Program-made: the position numbers and the translations under genes | Shown here: positions 1 to 8,969 of the stretch, one piece after another | Layout: each line of letters begins with the position of its first letter | Position numbering within the stretch: the stretch's first letter is position 1 | Notes under the pieces: model-generated | What the model saw: the letters and a program-made list of their open reading frames with translations, nothing else | What the model was told of the DNA's origin: nothing | Database searches by the model: none | Source of the DNA: Bradyrhizobium sp. AUGA SZCCT0176 | GTDB taxonomy: Bacteria > Pseudomonadota > Alphaproteobacteria > Rhizobiales > Xanthobacteraceae | Assembly: GCF_018130145.1 (NCBI RefSeq) | Contig: NZ_JAFCMB010000007.1 | Coordinates: 124,001 to 188,000 of the forward strand | DNA length: 64,000 nucleotides | Reading direction: 5' to 3'

Positions 1-572
1 TCGCAGCCGCCGAAGACAAGTACGGCCCGGTCGACGTGTTCTTTTCCAACGCCGGCCTGTCGCGCAAGGGACAGGAAGGCGCGTCCGATGCCGATTGGGA
101 CGTCAGCTGGCGGGTCCATGTCATGAGCCACGTGTTCGCGGCGCGCGTGCTGGTGCCGGCCATGCTGGCGCGAGGATCAGGCTATCTGCTCAACACCGCA
201 TCTGCCGCGGGCTTGTTGGCGTCGCTGAACTCGATGCCCTACGGCGTCACCAAGAATGCCGCGGTGGCGCTCGCCGAACATCTCGCCATTCAATATGGCG
301 ACCGCGGCATCCGCGTGTCGGTGCTTTGCCCGCAGTCGGTACAAACAGGCATGACGACGCCCGGTCCCAGCGCCGCGCGGGTCGATGGCGTGCTGCAGGC
401 GCCCGAAGTCGCACGCATGGTGATCGAGGCGATGGAGGCCGAACGGTTTTTGATTCTGTCGCACCCGCAGGTCGCCGAATACATGCTGCGCAAGGCTTCC
501 AGCCGGGAGCGCTGGCTGGCCGGCATGCGGCGGCTGCGAGACAAGATCTACGGCCCGCCGCAATCGGCCTGA
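1..572 (+). CDS. SDR family oxidoreductase (5' end outside window)
   Basis: This is the C-terminal part, about 189 residues, of a short-chain dehydrogenase/reductase. The frame is open through the left edge, so the true start and the N-terminal glycine-rich cofactor motif lie outside the window. The visible part has the structural SNAG motif near the left edge, a serine-containing strand (LLNTASAAG) and the YGVTK active-site motif (YxxxK). Members of this family perform NAD(P)-dependent oxidation or reduction of alcohols and ketones in the cytoplasm. The substrate cannot be read from the sequence. It converges on the racemase-like gene that follows, with 7 bases between stop codons. The family call is firm. 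Confidence 0.9.
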   Translation, partial: AAAEDKYGPVDVFFSNAGLSRKGQEGASDADWDVSWRVHVMSHVFAARVLVPAMLARGSGYLLNTASAAGLLASLNSMPYGVTKNAAVALAEHLAIQYGDRGIRVSVLCPQSVQTGMTTPGPSAARVDGVLQAPEVARMVIEAMEAERFLILSHPQVAEYMLRKASSRERWLAGMRRLRDKIYGPPQSA

Positions 573-579
573 AGCCTTC

Positions 580-1308
580 TCAACTCTTGGGCGCAAACGG
601 CGCCAGCAGGCCGGTATAGTCCTTGGCGCCCGGCAGCGCGTAGGAACCGCGCCGCGATGTCTTGAGCTTCAGGCCGACCAGCGCTTCGGCCTGCTTCACC
701 GCGGCCGCGACGCCGTCGACGACGGGAACACCGAATTTTTGCGAAAGTTTTGCGGCGAGATCGGCCATCCCGGCGCAACCGAGCACAATGGCTTCCGCGC
801 CCCTGTCCAGCGCCCGCGCAATCTCGGCGTCGAGCTTCTCTTCCGCGCCGGAGCCGGGCTTTTCGAGATCGAGCACCGCGACATTGCAGGCGGTGACCTG
901 CGCGCGTTCCGCAAAGCCGTAACGCCGCACCAGCTCTTCCAGCGGTACGATCGAACGCGGCAGCGTGGTCACTATTCCGATGCGTTTTGCCAGTTGCCCC
1001 GCTGTCACCAAGGCGGCCTCGCAAATCCCGACCACTGGAAACGGTGCGACCGATCGCGCCGCATCGAGGCCGGTGTCGTCGAAGCAGGCGATGATGCCGG
1101 CATCGGCATCCCTTGCATTCAACAGCGCCTGGATCAAGCCGGGAACGGCGAAGGCCTCGTCATAAAATCCCTCGATCGAGACCGGCCCCATCGCCGACGT
1201 CACGTCGACGATCTCGGTGCCTGATGCCGCGACCGCGCGCGCAGCCTCGCCGATGGTTTTCGTCATCGACGCGGTCGTGTTGGGATTAACGATGAGGATC
1301 TTGGCCAT
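580..1308 (-). CDS. Asp/Glu/hydantoin racemase family protein
   Basis: A 242-residue cytoplasmic protein whose start (MAKILIVNPNTT) is typical of hydantoin racemases and related Asp/Glu racemases. These enzymes use two cysteines as acid and base. Here they fit C75 (IIACFDD) and C178 (VLGCAGM), the spacing expected for the hydantoin racemase branch, so both catalytic residues look intact. No hydantoinase or carbamoylase gene is visible nearby, so the real substrate could be another cyclic amide or an amino acid. It lies 38 bases downstream of an alpha/beta hydrolase gene on the same strand and the two may be co-transcribed. Allantoin racemase is an alternative. Confidence 0.82.
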   Translation of the reverse strand: MAKILIVNPNTTASMTKTIGEAARAVAASGTEIVDVTSAMGPVSIEGFYDEAFAVPGLIQALLNARDADAGIIACFDDTGLDAARSVAPFPVVGICEAALVTAGQLAKRIGIVTTLPRSIVPLEELVRRYGFAERAQVTACNVAVLDLEKPGSGAEEKLDAEIARALDRGAEAIVLGCAGMADLAAKLSQKFGVPVVDGVAAAVKQAEALVGLKLKTSRRGSYALPGAKDYTGLLAPFAPKS

Positions 1309-1346
1309 TCGGCCTGATTAGCATCCGCTGCGCCGTTCTGCCAATG

Positions 1347-2033
1347 CTATCCTGCGTCGATCTTGCCGGCCCACGCCGCGAACGCATCCAGCACCTCGGT
1401 CATCACCTCGCGGTCGTTGCGGCCTGAACTCTTCAACACGTGGAAGGAATGATCGGCTTCCTTCACGAGATGCAGCGTCGCCGGCTTGCCCAGCTTCTTG
1501 ACCACGGGTTCGAGCAGGCTCAATTCGGCCAGCGCATCGCGCGTTCCCTGCAGGAACAGCATGGGTATATCGACCGCGGCGAGATGTTTGGCGCGGTCGC
1601 TGGACGGCTTTCCCGCCGGATGCAGCGGAAAGGCAAAGAAGGCGAGCCCGCGAACGCCCGGCAAGGCATCGATCGCCTGCGCCTGCGAGGTCATGCGCCC
1701 GCCGAAGGATTTGCCTCCCGCGATCAGCGGCAGCCCGATGTAACGTCGCGCCGCTTCCGCCACCGCGGCCCGCACGGCGGCGTGCGCCACACCAGGCGCA
1801 TCCGGCCGTTTGCTGCCCTTTTCCATATAGGGGAACTGATAGCGCAGCGTCGCGATGCCGCGGTCGGCAAGACCTGTCGCAATCGTCTCCATCGAGGCAT
1901 GGGCCATGCCGGCGCCTGCCCCATGCGCGAACACGTAACACGCGCGCGCCTGCGGCGGATGGATCAGCAACGCGGACACCGGGTCCGCAGAGGTGATTTC
2001 GATTTTGAGCGGTTGCGCTGTGGCGGCTTTCAA
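1347..2033 (-). CDS. alpha/beta hydrolase (KANL3/Tex30-like, dienelactone-hydrolase fold)
   Basis: A 228-residue cytoplasmic alpha/beta hydrolase. An oxyanion segment HGAGAG lies at 38-43 and the nucleophile elbow GKSFGG at 107-112 (Ser109). A catalytic Asp in the GTRDAL segment and a His in the EADHSFH segment complete the triad. Length and motifs resemble the small hydrolase family often called KANL3/Tex30-like or predicted dienelactone hydrolase. The start is a TTG codon: an in-frame TAA lies five codons upstream with no ATG or GTG between. It is probably co-transcribed with the racemase-like gene downstream. The substrate is unknown. Confidence 0.8.
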   Translation of the reverse strand: MKAATAQPLKIEITSADPVSALLIHPPQARACYVFAHGAGAGMAHASMETIATGLADRGIATLRYQFPYMEKGSKRPDAPGVAHAAVRAAVAEAARRYIGLPLIAGGKSFGGRMTSQAQAIDALPGVRGLAFFAFPLHPAGKPSSDRAKHLAAVDIPMLFLQGTRDALAELSLLEPVVKKLGKPATLHLVKEADHSFHVLKSSGRNDREVMTEVLDAFAAWAGKIDAG

Positions 2034-2306
2034 ATCGGCGATCCCGGGTTATGCTATCGCTTGATTCTACATTCAGGGGCGGCGCGTGCAAACGCGCGAA
2101 CCCACCCGGCGGATTCGAAAACGGCGCCCTTCCGCTCCCGCAAAATGGAACGACCCGCGAAACCGGCTTTATGGACAGCCGAGTTATGCTACTATAAGAT
2201 GGTGCAATATTTGATCGCACGCCAAGGCTGAGTACGTGTTTGGCGATTTTTTAATGAGATACGCATATTTCGCGCTCAGGCGGCGCAATTGAACAAGGGG
2301 CTGATC

Positions 2307-4130
2307 ATGCGGGGCAGGACAAAAATTGTTATCGCAGCCTTGATCGCCGCCGCCGGTTACGTCGCCTTCAAGGACGACATCGCGAAACTCTGGGAAAACC
2401 TTCACGTCAGGATCGCGGAGTACCCGCAGCCGAAGAAGACCGTCTGGCTCGACCAGGGCATCAGCAAAGAAAAACTCAGCTGGTTCTATCACGCCGACCA
2501 GGGAACGCGGACCTTCGGCATGCCCTTTGAATGGTTCATGGCCCTGGAGCAGCCGACGATTCCGTGGCTTGTCTTCACCGAGGCTGACCCGTTGAGCGAC
2601 CCGGCCTATCTCGATCGCTACGGCTTCATTCCGGACACCATCATCCCCGGCAAGAAGGCGCTTCCGATCGGCATTGCGCAGGGCGGTCCGATGCTCGACC
2701 CGTCGGGCGCGCCATGGCGCAATCCACGCAGCAAGCAGGACATGACCGGCGTCGGCCTGACCTGCGCGGCCTGCCATACCGGGCGGTTCACCTACAAGGA
2801 TACGGCTGTCATCATCGATGGCGGGCCGGCGCTGACCGATCTGTTCAAGCTGAAGCAGGGAATGGGCGTGGCGCTGCTCTTTACGCGACTGATCCCCACG
2901 CGCTTCGATCGGTTCGCCGAACGGATCCTGGGGCCGGACTCGGCGGTCGCGGATCGCGAGATCCTGAAATACCAGATCGACCAGGTCCTCACGCAATTGA
3001 AGGCCGTCAAGAATCTCGAGGAGGCCGTCGCTTCCCAGAGCGTCCTCGAAGGCTATGGCCGGCTGGACGCGCTGAACCGGATCGGCAATCAGGTGTTTTC
3101 AATCGACCTGAAGAAGCCGGAAAACTACGCGGGCTCCTCGGCGCCGGTGCATTACCCGCGGATCTGGAACACGCCTTGGTTCGATTGGGTGCAGTATAAC
3201 GGCTCCATCATGCAGCCGATGGTACGCAATGCCGGCGAATCGCTGGGCGTATCGGCGGAGCTCAATCTGCTCGACCCGTCGAAGGGCCTGTTCAAATCGA
3301 GCGTCAACGTCGACAGCCTCAACGAAATGGAGCAAATGATCGCAGGCGATCCGCCGAGCCTGGAAAAAGGCTTCTCGGGCCTGAAGTCACCGCGCTGGCC
3401 GAGCGACATCCTGCCGCCGATCGACGAGAAGCTCGCGGCCCAGGGCGGCGAACTCTACAAGGTGCATTGTCAGGAATGTCACCGTCCGCCGGTCTCGACC
3501 AAGGCGTTCTTCGATTTCAACAACAAGGATTGGTGGACCAGGAACGAGGTCGGCCAGCCAGTCCTGAAGATCGAAAACATCCCGATCGAGCACATCGGCA
3601 CCGATCCGGCCCAGGCCGCGGATATGATCGCCCGGACGGTCGCGACCCCACCGCATCTCGGAATCACCGAGACCGGATTCGGATTCGCGCTCGGCAAACT
3701 GGTCCAGAAGACCGTCGACGTCATTTATGACCAGCGGAAACTGGACGAGAAGCAACGCAATGCCCTGAACGGCAACATGCCCAACGAAATCCAGGGCAAG
3801 CTTGAATACAAGGTCCGTCCGCTGAACGGCGTTTGGGCGACCCCGCCCTATCTCCACAACGGTTCGGTTCCAAACGTCTACGCGCTGCTGTCTCCGGTCG
3901 ACGAAAGGCCGAAGAAATTCTATCTCGGCAACCGCGAGTACGACCCGGTGAATCTCGGCTACAAATACGACAAGCTCACCAACGGCTTCGAATTCGACAC
4001 CTCGATCCGCGGAAACTGGAACACAGGCCACGAATTCGCTGACAAGCCACCGAAAACCAAGGGCGTGATCGGCAAGAAACTGGCTCCCGACGAGCGCAAG
4101 GCGATCATCGAGTACCTTAAGACGCTCTGA
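2307..4130 (+). CDS. dihaem cytochrome c, RoxA/MauG-like (cytochrome c peroxidase superfamily)
   Basis: A 607-residue exported redox protein. The N-terminus is a basic plus hydrophobic segment (about residues 3-20) acting as signal or anchor, so the mature protein should be periplasmic. Two c-type haem sites are visible, CAACH at 153-157 and CQECH at 388-392. A conserved stretch WNTPWFDWVQYNGS and the late motif PPYLHNGSVPNVYALL resemble what I recall of the rubber-oxygenase (RoxA/RoxB) type dihaem family rather than classical cytochrome c peroxidases of about 350 residues. The ATG at 2307 is preferred over the TTG at 2289 because AAGGGG sits six bases before it. It stands alone on the plus strand. 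Its substrate is unknown. Confidence 0.8.
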   Translation: MRGRTKIVIAALIAAAGYVAFKDDIAKLWENLHVRIAEYPQPKKTVWLDQGISKEKLSWFYHADQGTRTFGMPFEWFMALEQPTIPWLVFTEADPLSDPAYLDRYGFIPDTIIPGKKALPIGIAQGGPMLDPSGAPWRNPRSKQDMTGVGLTCAACHTGRFTYKDTAVIIDGGPALTDLFKLKQGMGVALLFTRLIPTRFDRFAERILGPDSAVADREILKYQIDQVLTQLKAVKNLEEAVASQSVLEGYGRLDALNRIGNQVFSIDLKKPENYAGSSAPVHYPRIWNTPWFDWVQYNGSIMQPMVRNAGESLGVSAELNLLDPSKGLFKSSVNVDSLNEMEQMIAGDPPSLEKGFSGLKSPRWPSDILPPIDEKLAAQGGELYKVHCQECHRPPVSTKAFFDFNNKDWWTRNEVGQPVLKIENIPIEHIGTDPAQAADMIARTVATPPHLGITETGFGFALGKLVQKTVDVIYDQRKLDEKQRNALNGNMPNEIQGKLEYKVRPLNGVWATPPYLHNGSVPNVYALLSPVDERPKKFYLGNREYDPVNLGYKYDKLTNGFEFDTSIRGNWNTGHEFADKPPKTKGVIGKKLAPDERKAIIEYLKTL

Positions 4131-4294
4131 GACATGATGCCGCGCAGGCCGGACCGACTCCGGCCGCGCTGCAACACGCTTGCGGAAACGAACGGCCGCG
4201 ACCGTGCGCAACCCGCCCATGCGGTGGCGCGATTGACGCTTCCAGCGCTTTGGTCTGATGTAGGCGCAGCTTTCGTCTTCACCGGGAAAAGCGC

Positions 4295-6043
4295 ATGGTT
4301 GCGGGCAAGCAAGATCAACAACAACGTCCGGCCGAGGTTGACGCGGTGTTTGACGCCGTCATCGTCGGCGCCGGTTTTGCCGGCATGTACATGCTGCACC
4401 GCCTGCGCGGGCTTGGCTTTACCGCGCGGGTCTATGAGGCCGGTGGCGGCGTCGGCGGCACCTGGTACTGGAACCGCTATCCCGGCGCGCGCTGCGACGT
4501 CGAGAGCATGCAGTATTCGTTTTCGTTCTCGGAAGAACTCGACCAGCAATGGGACTGGTCGGAGAAATACGCGCCGCAGCCGGAAATCCTCGCCTACGCC
4601 AACCATGTCGCCGACCGCTTCGATCTGCGCCAACACATCCTGTTCGACACCCGCGTCACCTCCACAAGTTTTGACGAAGCCGCCAAAGGCTGGCGCATCG
4701 AAACCGACCGCGGCGACAGGGTGTTCGCCAAATTCTGCATCATGGCGATCGGCTGCCTGTCGGCGGCAAACCATCCGCCCTTCAAAGGACGCGAGGATTT
4801 CAGGGGACCGGTTTATCACACCGGCGAATGGCCGCATGAAGGGGTCGATTTCACCGGGCTTCGCGTCGGCATCATCGGCACCGGTTCATCGGCGATCCAG
4901 TCGATTCCGATCATCGCGCAGCAGGCCTCCGCGCTTACCGTATTCCAGCGCACCGCGACCTATTCCGTGCCGGCCTGGAACGCGAAACTGACGCCGGAAT
5001 ACCGCCAATCGATCAAGGCGGATTATCCGGCGCTTCGGGCGAAAGCGCGGGCGCGGCCGACCGGCTTCTATTTCCCGTTCAACATGAAGCCGGCGCTGGA
5101 AGCCTCACCGGAGGAACGCGAGCGGCAATATGAAGAAGCCTGGGAACGCGGCGGACTGCCGTTTCTCGGCGCCTTCGGCGACCTCTTGTTCGAGAAGGAG
5201 GCCAACGACACCATCGCCGAATTCGCGCGCAACAAGATCCGCGGCATCGTCAAGGATCCCGCGACCGCCGGGCTGCTGTGCCCTTCCAACGTGTTCGGCT
5301 GCAAGCGTTTGTGCGTCGATACCGGCTATTTCGAAACCTATAATTTGCCGCATGTGAAACTGGTCGACGTGTCCAGGACGCCGATCGAACGTTTTACGAG
5401 CAAAGGCATCGAGGTCGACGGGTCAGAATATCAATTCGACGCCATCGTCTCCGCGACCGGCTTTGCGGCCATGACCGGCTCGTTCGACAAGATCCGCATC
5501 ACCGGGCGCAACGGGCAGACGCTATCAGAGAAATGGCGCGCCGGCCCCCGCGCCTATCTCGGCGTCGCGACCGTGGGCTTTCCCAACCTGTTCACCATCA
5601 CCGGGCCGGGCAGCCCGTCGGTGCTGGCGAGCATGATCCAGGCTATCGAACAGCATGTCGACTGGATGGCCGACTGCATGGCGCATATCCGCGACATCGG
5701 TGCTGATACAATCGAGCCCATCGAGCAATATCAGGATGAATGGGTCGAGCACGTCAACGAAGTGTCAAAAATCTCGCTGCGCTCGACCTGCAGTTCCTGG
5801 TATGTCGGCGCCAACATCCCCGGCCGGCCGCGCGTCTTCATGCCCTATATCGGCGGCTTTCCGATCTACGTGCAGAAATGCAACGAGGTCATGAGCAACG
5901 GTTTTGAGGGTTTTGTGATCGACGGTGCCGACCCGCGCAACGAAGCACCGCGCGTGCGGCTGACCGAGCGCTGGCGCGTCCCGCTCGACATCGACGTCAT
6001 TTCGCCTGCGGCGGTCGCCGCCCGGCGCGTACCCGTGGTTTGA
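4295..6043 (+). CDS. flavin-containing monooxygenase, Baeyer-Villiger type
   Basis: A 582-residue FAD- and NADPH-dependent monooxygenase. The FAD-binding Rossmann motif is GAGFAG (25-30), followed by a GVGGTWYWNRYPGARCD region typical of cyclohexanone-monooxygenase-like enzymes. The Baeyer-Villiger fingerprint FxGxxxHxxxWP is present as FRGPVYHTGEWP at 169-180. The NADPH motif GTGSSA lies at 195-200. Such enzymes insert oxygen next to a carbonyl, giving esters or lactones. The actual ketone cannot be deduced. An esterase-like gene lies about 0.5 kb downstream on the same strand and could hydrolyse such a product; this is inference from position only. Confidence 0.9.
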   Translation: MVAGKQDQQQRPAEVDAVFDAVIVGAGFAGMYMLHRLRGLGFTARVYEAGGGVGGTWYWNRYPGARCDVESMQYSFSFSEELDQQWDWSEKYAPQPEILAYANHVADRFDLRQHILFDTRVTSTSFDEAAKGWRIETDRGDRVFAKFCIMAIGCLSAANHPPFKGREDFRGPVYHTGEWPHEGVDFTGLRVGIIGTGSSAIQSIPIIAQQASALTVFQRTATYSVPAWNAKLTPEYRQSIKADYPALRAKARARPTGFYFPFNMKPALEASPEERERQYEEAWERGGLPFLGAFGDLLFEKEANDTIAEFARNKIRGIVKDPATAGLLCPSNVFGCKRLCVDTGYFETYNLPHVKLVDVSRTPIERFTSKGIEVDGSEYQFDAIVSATGFAAMTGSFDKIRITGRNGQTLSEKWRAGPRAYLGVATVGFPNLFTITGPGSPSVLASMIQAIEQHVDWMADCMAHIRDIGADTIEPIEQYQDEWVEHVNEVSKISLRSTCSSWYVGANIPGRPRVFMPYIGGFPIYVQKCNEVMSNGFEGFVIDGADPRNEAPRVRLTERWRVPLDIDVISPAAVAARRVPVV

Positions 6044-6062
6044 GGCGCTTACTTTGGAGCGC

Positions 6063-6305
6063 TTACCTGGAGACCACCAGCCGCAATCGCGGCTTGATCG
6101 TCTCGTCGAGTTCGGCCTTGAGCTCGTGCACGCGCGGATCGTCGGAACGCGCGGCACACACCGAGTATTGATTGACCGAACGCACCAGCGCGCGCCGCTC
6201 GTCCGCCCGTTTCGTCACCTGCGGGCTGGAGAGCCTCAGAACCATTTGCCCGAGCTGCACCAGCAATTCATCGATCGCACGGTCTATCGCGGCAACTTCC
6301 TTCAT
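6063..6305 (-). CDS. small protein of unknown function (80 aa)
   Basis: An 80-residue, mostly helical, charged protein of a family I do not recognise. It has no signal peptide and no membrane segment. The gene is supported by a strong ribosome binding site, AAGGAGA about 7 bases before the ATG, and by ordinary codon use. It runs against the monooxygenase gene; the two stop codons are only 20 bases apart. The C-terminal half has alternating charged residues that could form a short coiled coil. Confidence 0.6.
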   Translation of the reverse strand: MKEVAAIDRAIDELLVQLGQMVLRLSSPQVTKRADERRALVRSVNQYSVCAARSDDPRVHELKAELDETIKPRLRLVVSR

Positions 6306-6590
6306 CGCGCGTCTCCTTCAGAGGAGCAATGAACGGCAGGACCGAGCGTTCCTCGTGCTCAGGCCTGATGGATAATCAGCGGTAAACGGAGAACCAGCCT
6401 ACCAAGGCGCGCGCAAATTCTGCTTGATGGAATTCTTCGCAATTTAGCAAACTCGGCAGCATTTCCATTCGATGCTGCGTCGCCAAAATGAGCGGGCGCG
6501 GCAGTTCGGCGTCCGGCCATGCGGCAAACGTAATTGCGGCAGCTTTGCGCGCGACCTAAGGTGCGGCCTGTCCAACGCGAGGCAGTCTGC

Positions 6591-7553
6591 ATGGTTACGC
6601 CGCTCGATCCCGTCATCGCCCAGATCATTCCGCTGTTGCCGCTGCGCGATCCCACGACGATGACGCCGCAGAGCGCGCGCGATGCGCTTCGCGCGCTGGC
6701 GGATGCCCGTGCCGCGGTGCCGCCGCCTCCGGTCGCAGCTGCTGAAAACATCAAGGTCAAGGGTGCTGCCGGTTTCCTTGCCGCGCGGGTCTATCGCAAC
6801 ACAGACGAAAAATCGCCGACGGTGGTGTTCTTCCATGGCGGCGGCTGGGTCGCCGGCGATCTCGAAACGCATGACCGGCAAGCCCGCCTGCTTGCGATCG
6901 AGACCAGCGCCGTCGTCATTTCAGTCGACTACCGGCGGCCGCCGGAGGTGCGCTTCCCCGGCGCGTTCGAGGACGCGTTCGCCGCCATCAGGGACATCAT
7001 CGAGCGCATCGCCGAGTTCGGCGGCGACATCAAGCGCGTCGGCGTCGCCGGTGACAGCGCCGGAGGCAATCTGGCGGCGGCGACCGCAATCGCCTGCCGC
7101 GATGCCGGCATCAGGCTCGCAGCGCAATTGCTGGTCTATCCCGTCACCGATGTTTTCGGCAATTTCGCGGATACCAAAGAGAACGCGCGCTTTCCCTCCC
7201 GCGCTGAAAACGCCGAGGGCTACTTCCTGTCGCGCGCCGTCATGGAATGGTTCTGCGGCCATTATCTTGAGAGCGCCGCTGATGGCGCCGACTGGCGCGT
7301 CTCGCCGCTCCGCGCAAAAAGCCTCGCCGGGTTGGCGCCCGCGATCGTCACCACGGCATGGTTCGATCCGCTCCGCGACGAGGGCAAGGCCTATGCGGAT
7401 GCGCTCATCGCCGCCGGCGTCGCCACCAAATACTATGACGGCCCAGGCCTGATCCACGGCTATTTCGGGCTCGGAGAGGCCTCCGAGGCGGCCCGACGCG
7501 AAGCGCAACGCGCCCGCGCCGATTTCAAGACGCTGCTGGAAGCAGGCGCATAA
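6591..7553 (+). CDS. alpha/beta hydrolase, hormone-sensitive-lipase family esterase
   Basis: A 320-residue esterase of the HSL (bacterial family IV) group. The oxyanion-hole motif HGGGW is at 82-86 and the nucleophile motif GDSAGG at 154-159 (Ser156). The catalytic Asp fits the WFDPLRDEG segment and the His fits LIHGYF near the C-terminus, the normal order for the family. No signal peptide is seen, so it should be cytoplasmic. The ATG at 6591 is chosen over one 57 bases upstream because homologous sequence begins around it and a GAGG lies before it. It could cleave esters made by the nearby Baeyer-Villiger-type enzyme, but no direct link is shown. Confidence 0.88.
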   Translation: MVTPLDPVIAQIIPLLPLRDPTTMTPQSARDALRALADARAAVPPPPVAAAENIKVKGAAGFLAARVYRNTDEKSPTVVFFHGGGWVAGDLETHDRQARLLAIETSAVVISVDYRRPPEVRFPGAFEDAFAAIRDIIERIAEFGGDIKRVGVAGDSAGGNLAAATAIACRDAGIRLAAQLLVYPVTDVFGNFADTKENARFPSRAENAEGYFLSRAVMEWFCGHYLESAADGADWRVSPLRAKSLAGLAPAIVTTAWFDPLRDEGKAYADALIAAGVATKYYDGPGLIHGYFGLGEASEAARREAQRARADFKTLLEAGA

Positions 7554-7668
7554 ACACGGCGGCCCCTTGTCAGCGCCATCGAGCTAGGCAACTATCCCGC
7601 ATCATCGGGCCACCGTCAGGTGCGGCCGGAGGCGTTCGGACGTCAAGATCCGACCAGGGAGGATAGAC

Positions 7669-8952
7669 ATGCTCGCATCCATCCGCTTGCGCGGCGTTGC
7701 CGTCGCCGCATTGTTGCTCGCATCCATCTTTGGCGCATACGCCGAAGGCCCCATCACCGCCAAGCCTGAGGAGACGGGGTTTTCGAGCGTGGGGCTCGCG
7801 CGCATCGATGCCTATCTCAAGAACGAAATTGCCACGGACAAGATTCCCGGCGCGATCATGATGATCCAGCGCAACGGCAAGACCGCCTATTTCAACAGTT
7901 TTGGCGTGCGCGATCCCGGCACCAAGGCGCCGATGACGCCTGACACCATCTTCCGCATCTATTCGATGACGAAGCCGATCACCACGGTCGCTGCGATGAT
8001 GCTGGTCGAAGAAGGCAAACTCCAGCTCGACGAGCCCGTGTCCAAATACATCCCGGCTTTCGCCGACGTGAAGGTCGGCGTCGAAAAGAAGGGCGAAGAC
8101 GGCAAGATCGGACTCGATCTGGTCGCTCCCAGGCGACCGATGACGATTCAGGATTTGATGCGCCACACCTCTGGCCTGACCTACGGGGTCTTCGGTGACG
8201 GCGCCGTCAAGAAGCTCTATCGCGAGGCAAACCTGTCCGAGGGCGATCCTGACAACGCCCTGTTTGCCGAACGGCTGGCCAAATTGCCCTTGGTCTATCA
8301 GCCCGGCACGACATGGGAATACAGCCAATCGACCGATATCCTCGGCCGCGTCATTGAGGTGGTCTCCGGAAAATCGCTCCTTCAGTTCATGAAGGAGCGC
8401 CTGCTCGATCCGCTCGGCATGACCAATACGACCTTCTACGTCACCGATACGGCCAAGCAATCCCTGATCGCCGAACCCTTTCCGAGCGACCGCAAGATCG
8501 GTCCCGGTGCGGAAATGGGCGACCCGCGCGTCGTGCGAAGGTACGAGTCCGGCGGCGGCGGCCTGATGTCAACCATCGGCGATTATTCGCGCTTCGCCGC
8601 GATGCTGGCCAATGGCGGCACGCTCGATGGCAAGCGATATCTCAGCCCGAAGACTGTCACCTATATGGGCTCGAACCACATCGGGCCTGGATCAGGCGTG
8701 ACCCCGGGACCCGTCTATTCGCCGGGACCCGGCTTCGGATTTGGATTGGGTTTTGCCGTCCGCACCGACGCTGGCGTCAGTCCGATCGAGGGATCGGTCG
8801 GCGAGATGAATTGGTCAGGCGCCGGCGGCACGACCTTCTGGGTCGATCCGAAGGAAAACATGTTCGTCGTCTTCATGTCGCAGACGGTCGTGCACCGCGG
8901 CAGGCTCCGCATCGCTCTGAAAAATATCGTCTACGGCGCTTTCGAAAAATAG
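7669..8952 (+). CDS. exported serine hydrolase (class C beta-lactamase/esterase EstB fold)
   Basis: A 427-residue protein with a clear signal peptide (hydrophobic 9-24, cleavage near AYA-EG), so it acts in the periplasm or is secreted. It has the penicillin-binding fold motifs SMTK (SxxK, Ser99 and Lys102) and Tyr218-Ser-Gln, the variant of YxN common in esterase-type members. A late GAGG segment replaces the usual KTG. This pattern is typical of the Beta-lactamase (COG1680) family, which includes esterases, transesterases and D-amino-acid hydrolases. True beta-lactamase activity is not implied. It is immediately followed by the convergent resorcylate operon, 17 bases away. Confidence 0.85.
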   Translation: MLASIRLRGVAVAALLLASIFGAYAEGPITAKPEETGFSSVGLARIDAYLKNEIATDKIPGAIMMIQRNGKTAYFNSFGVRDPGTKAPMTPDTIFRIYSMTKPITTVAAMMLVEEGKLQLDEPVSKYIPAFADVKVGVEKKGEDGKIGLDLVAPRRPMTIQDLMRHTSGLTYGVFGDGAVKKLYREANLSEGDPDNALFAERLAKLPLVYQPGTTWEYSQSTDILGRVIEVVSGKSLLQFMKERLLDPLGMTNTTFYVTDTAKQSLIAEPFPSDRKIGPGAEMGDPRVVRRYESGGGGLMSTIGDYSRFAAMLANGGTLDGKRYLSPKTVTYMGSNHIGPGSGVTPGPVYSPGPGFGFGLGFAVRTDAGVSPIEGSVGEMNWSGAGGTTFWVDPKENMFVVFMSQTVVHRGRLRIALKNIVYGAFEK

Positions 8953-8969
8953 GGATTATCGAGCGACGG

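Noticed and set aside
4134..4991. A 285-codon frame overlapping the start of the flavin monooxygenase
   Set aside because: Different frame from the monooxygenase. The product is Ser/Arg/Pro-rich, typical of a shifted reading of the real gene; the first 160 bases are non-coding.
7669..8952. Antibiotic-resistance beta-lactamase
   Set aside because: The SxxK and YxN-like motifs are shared by many esterases and peptidases of this fold. The YSQ and GAGG variants and the metabolic context do not support a dedicated beta-lactamase.
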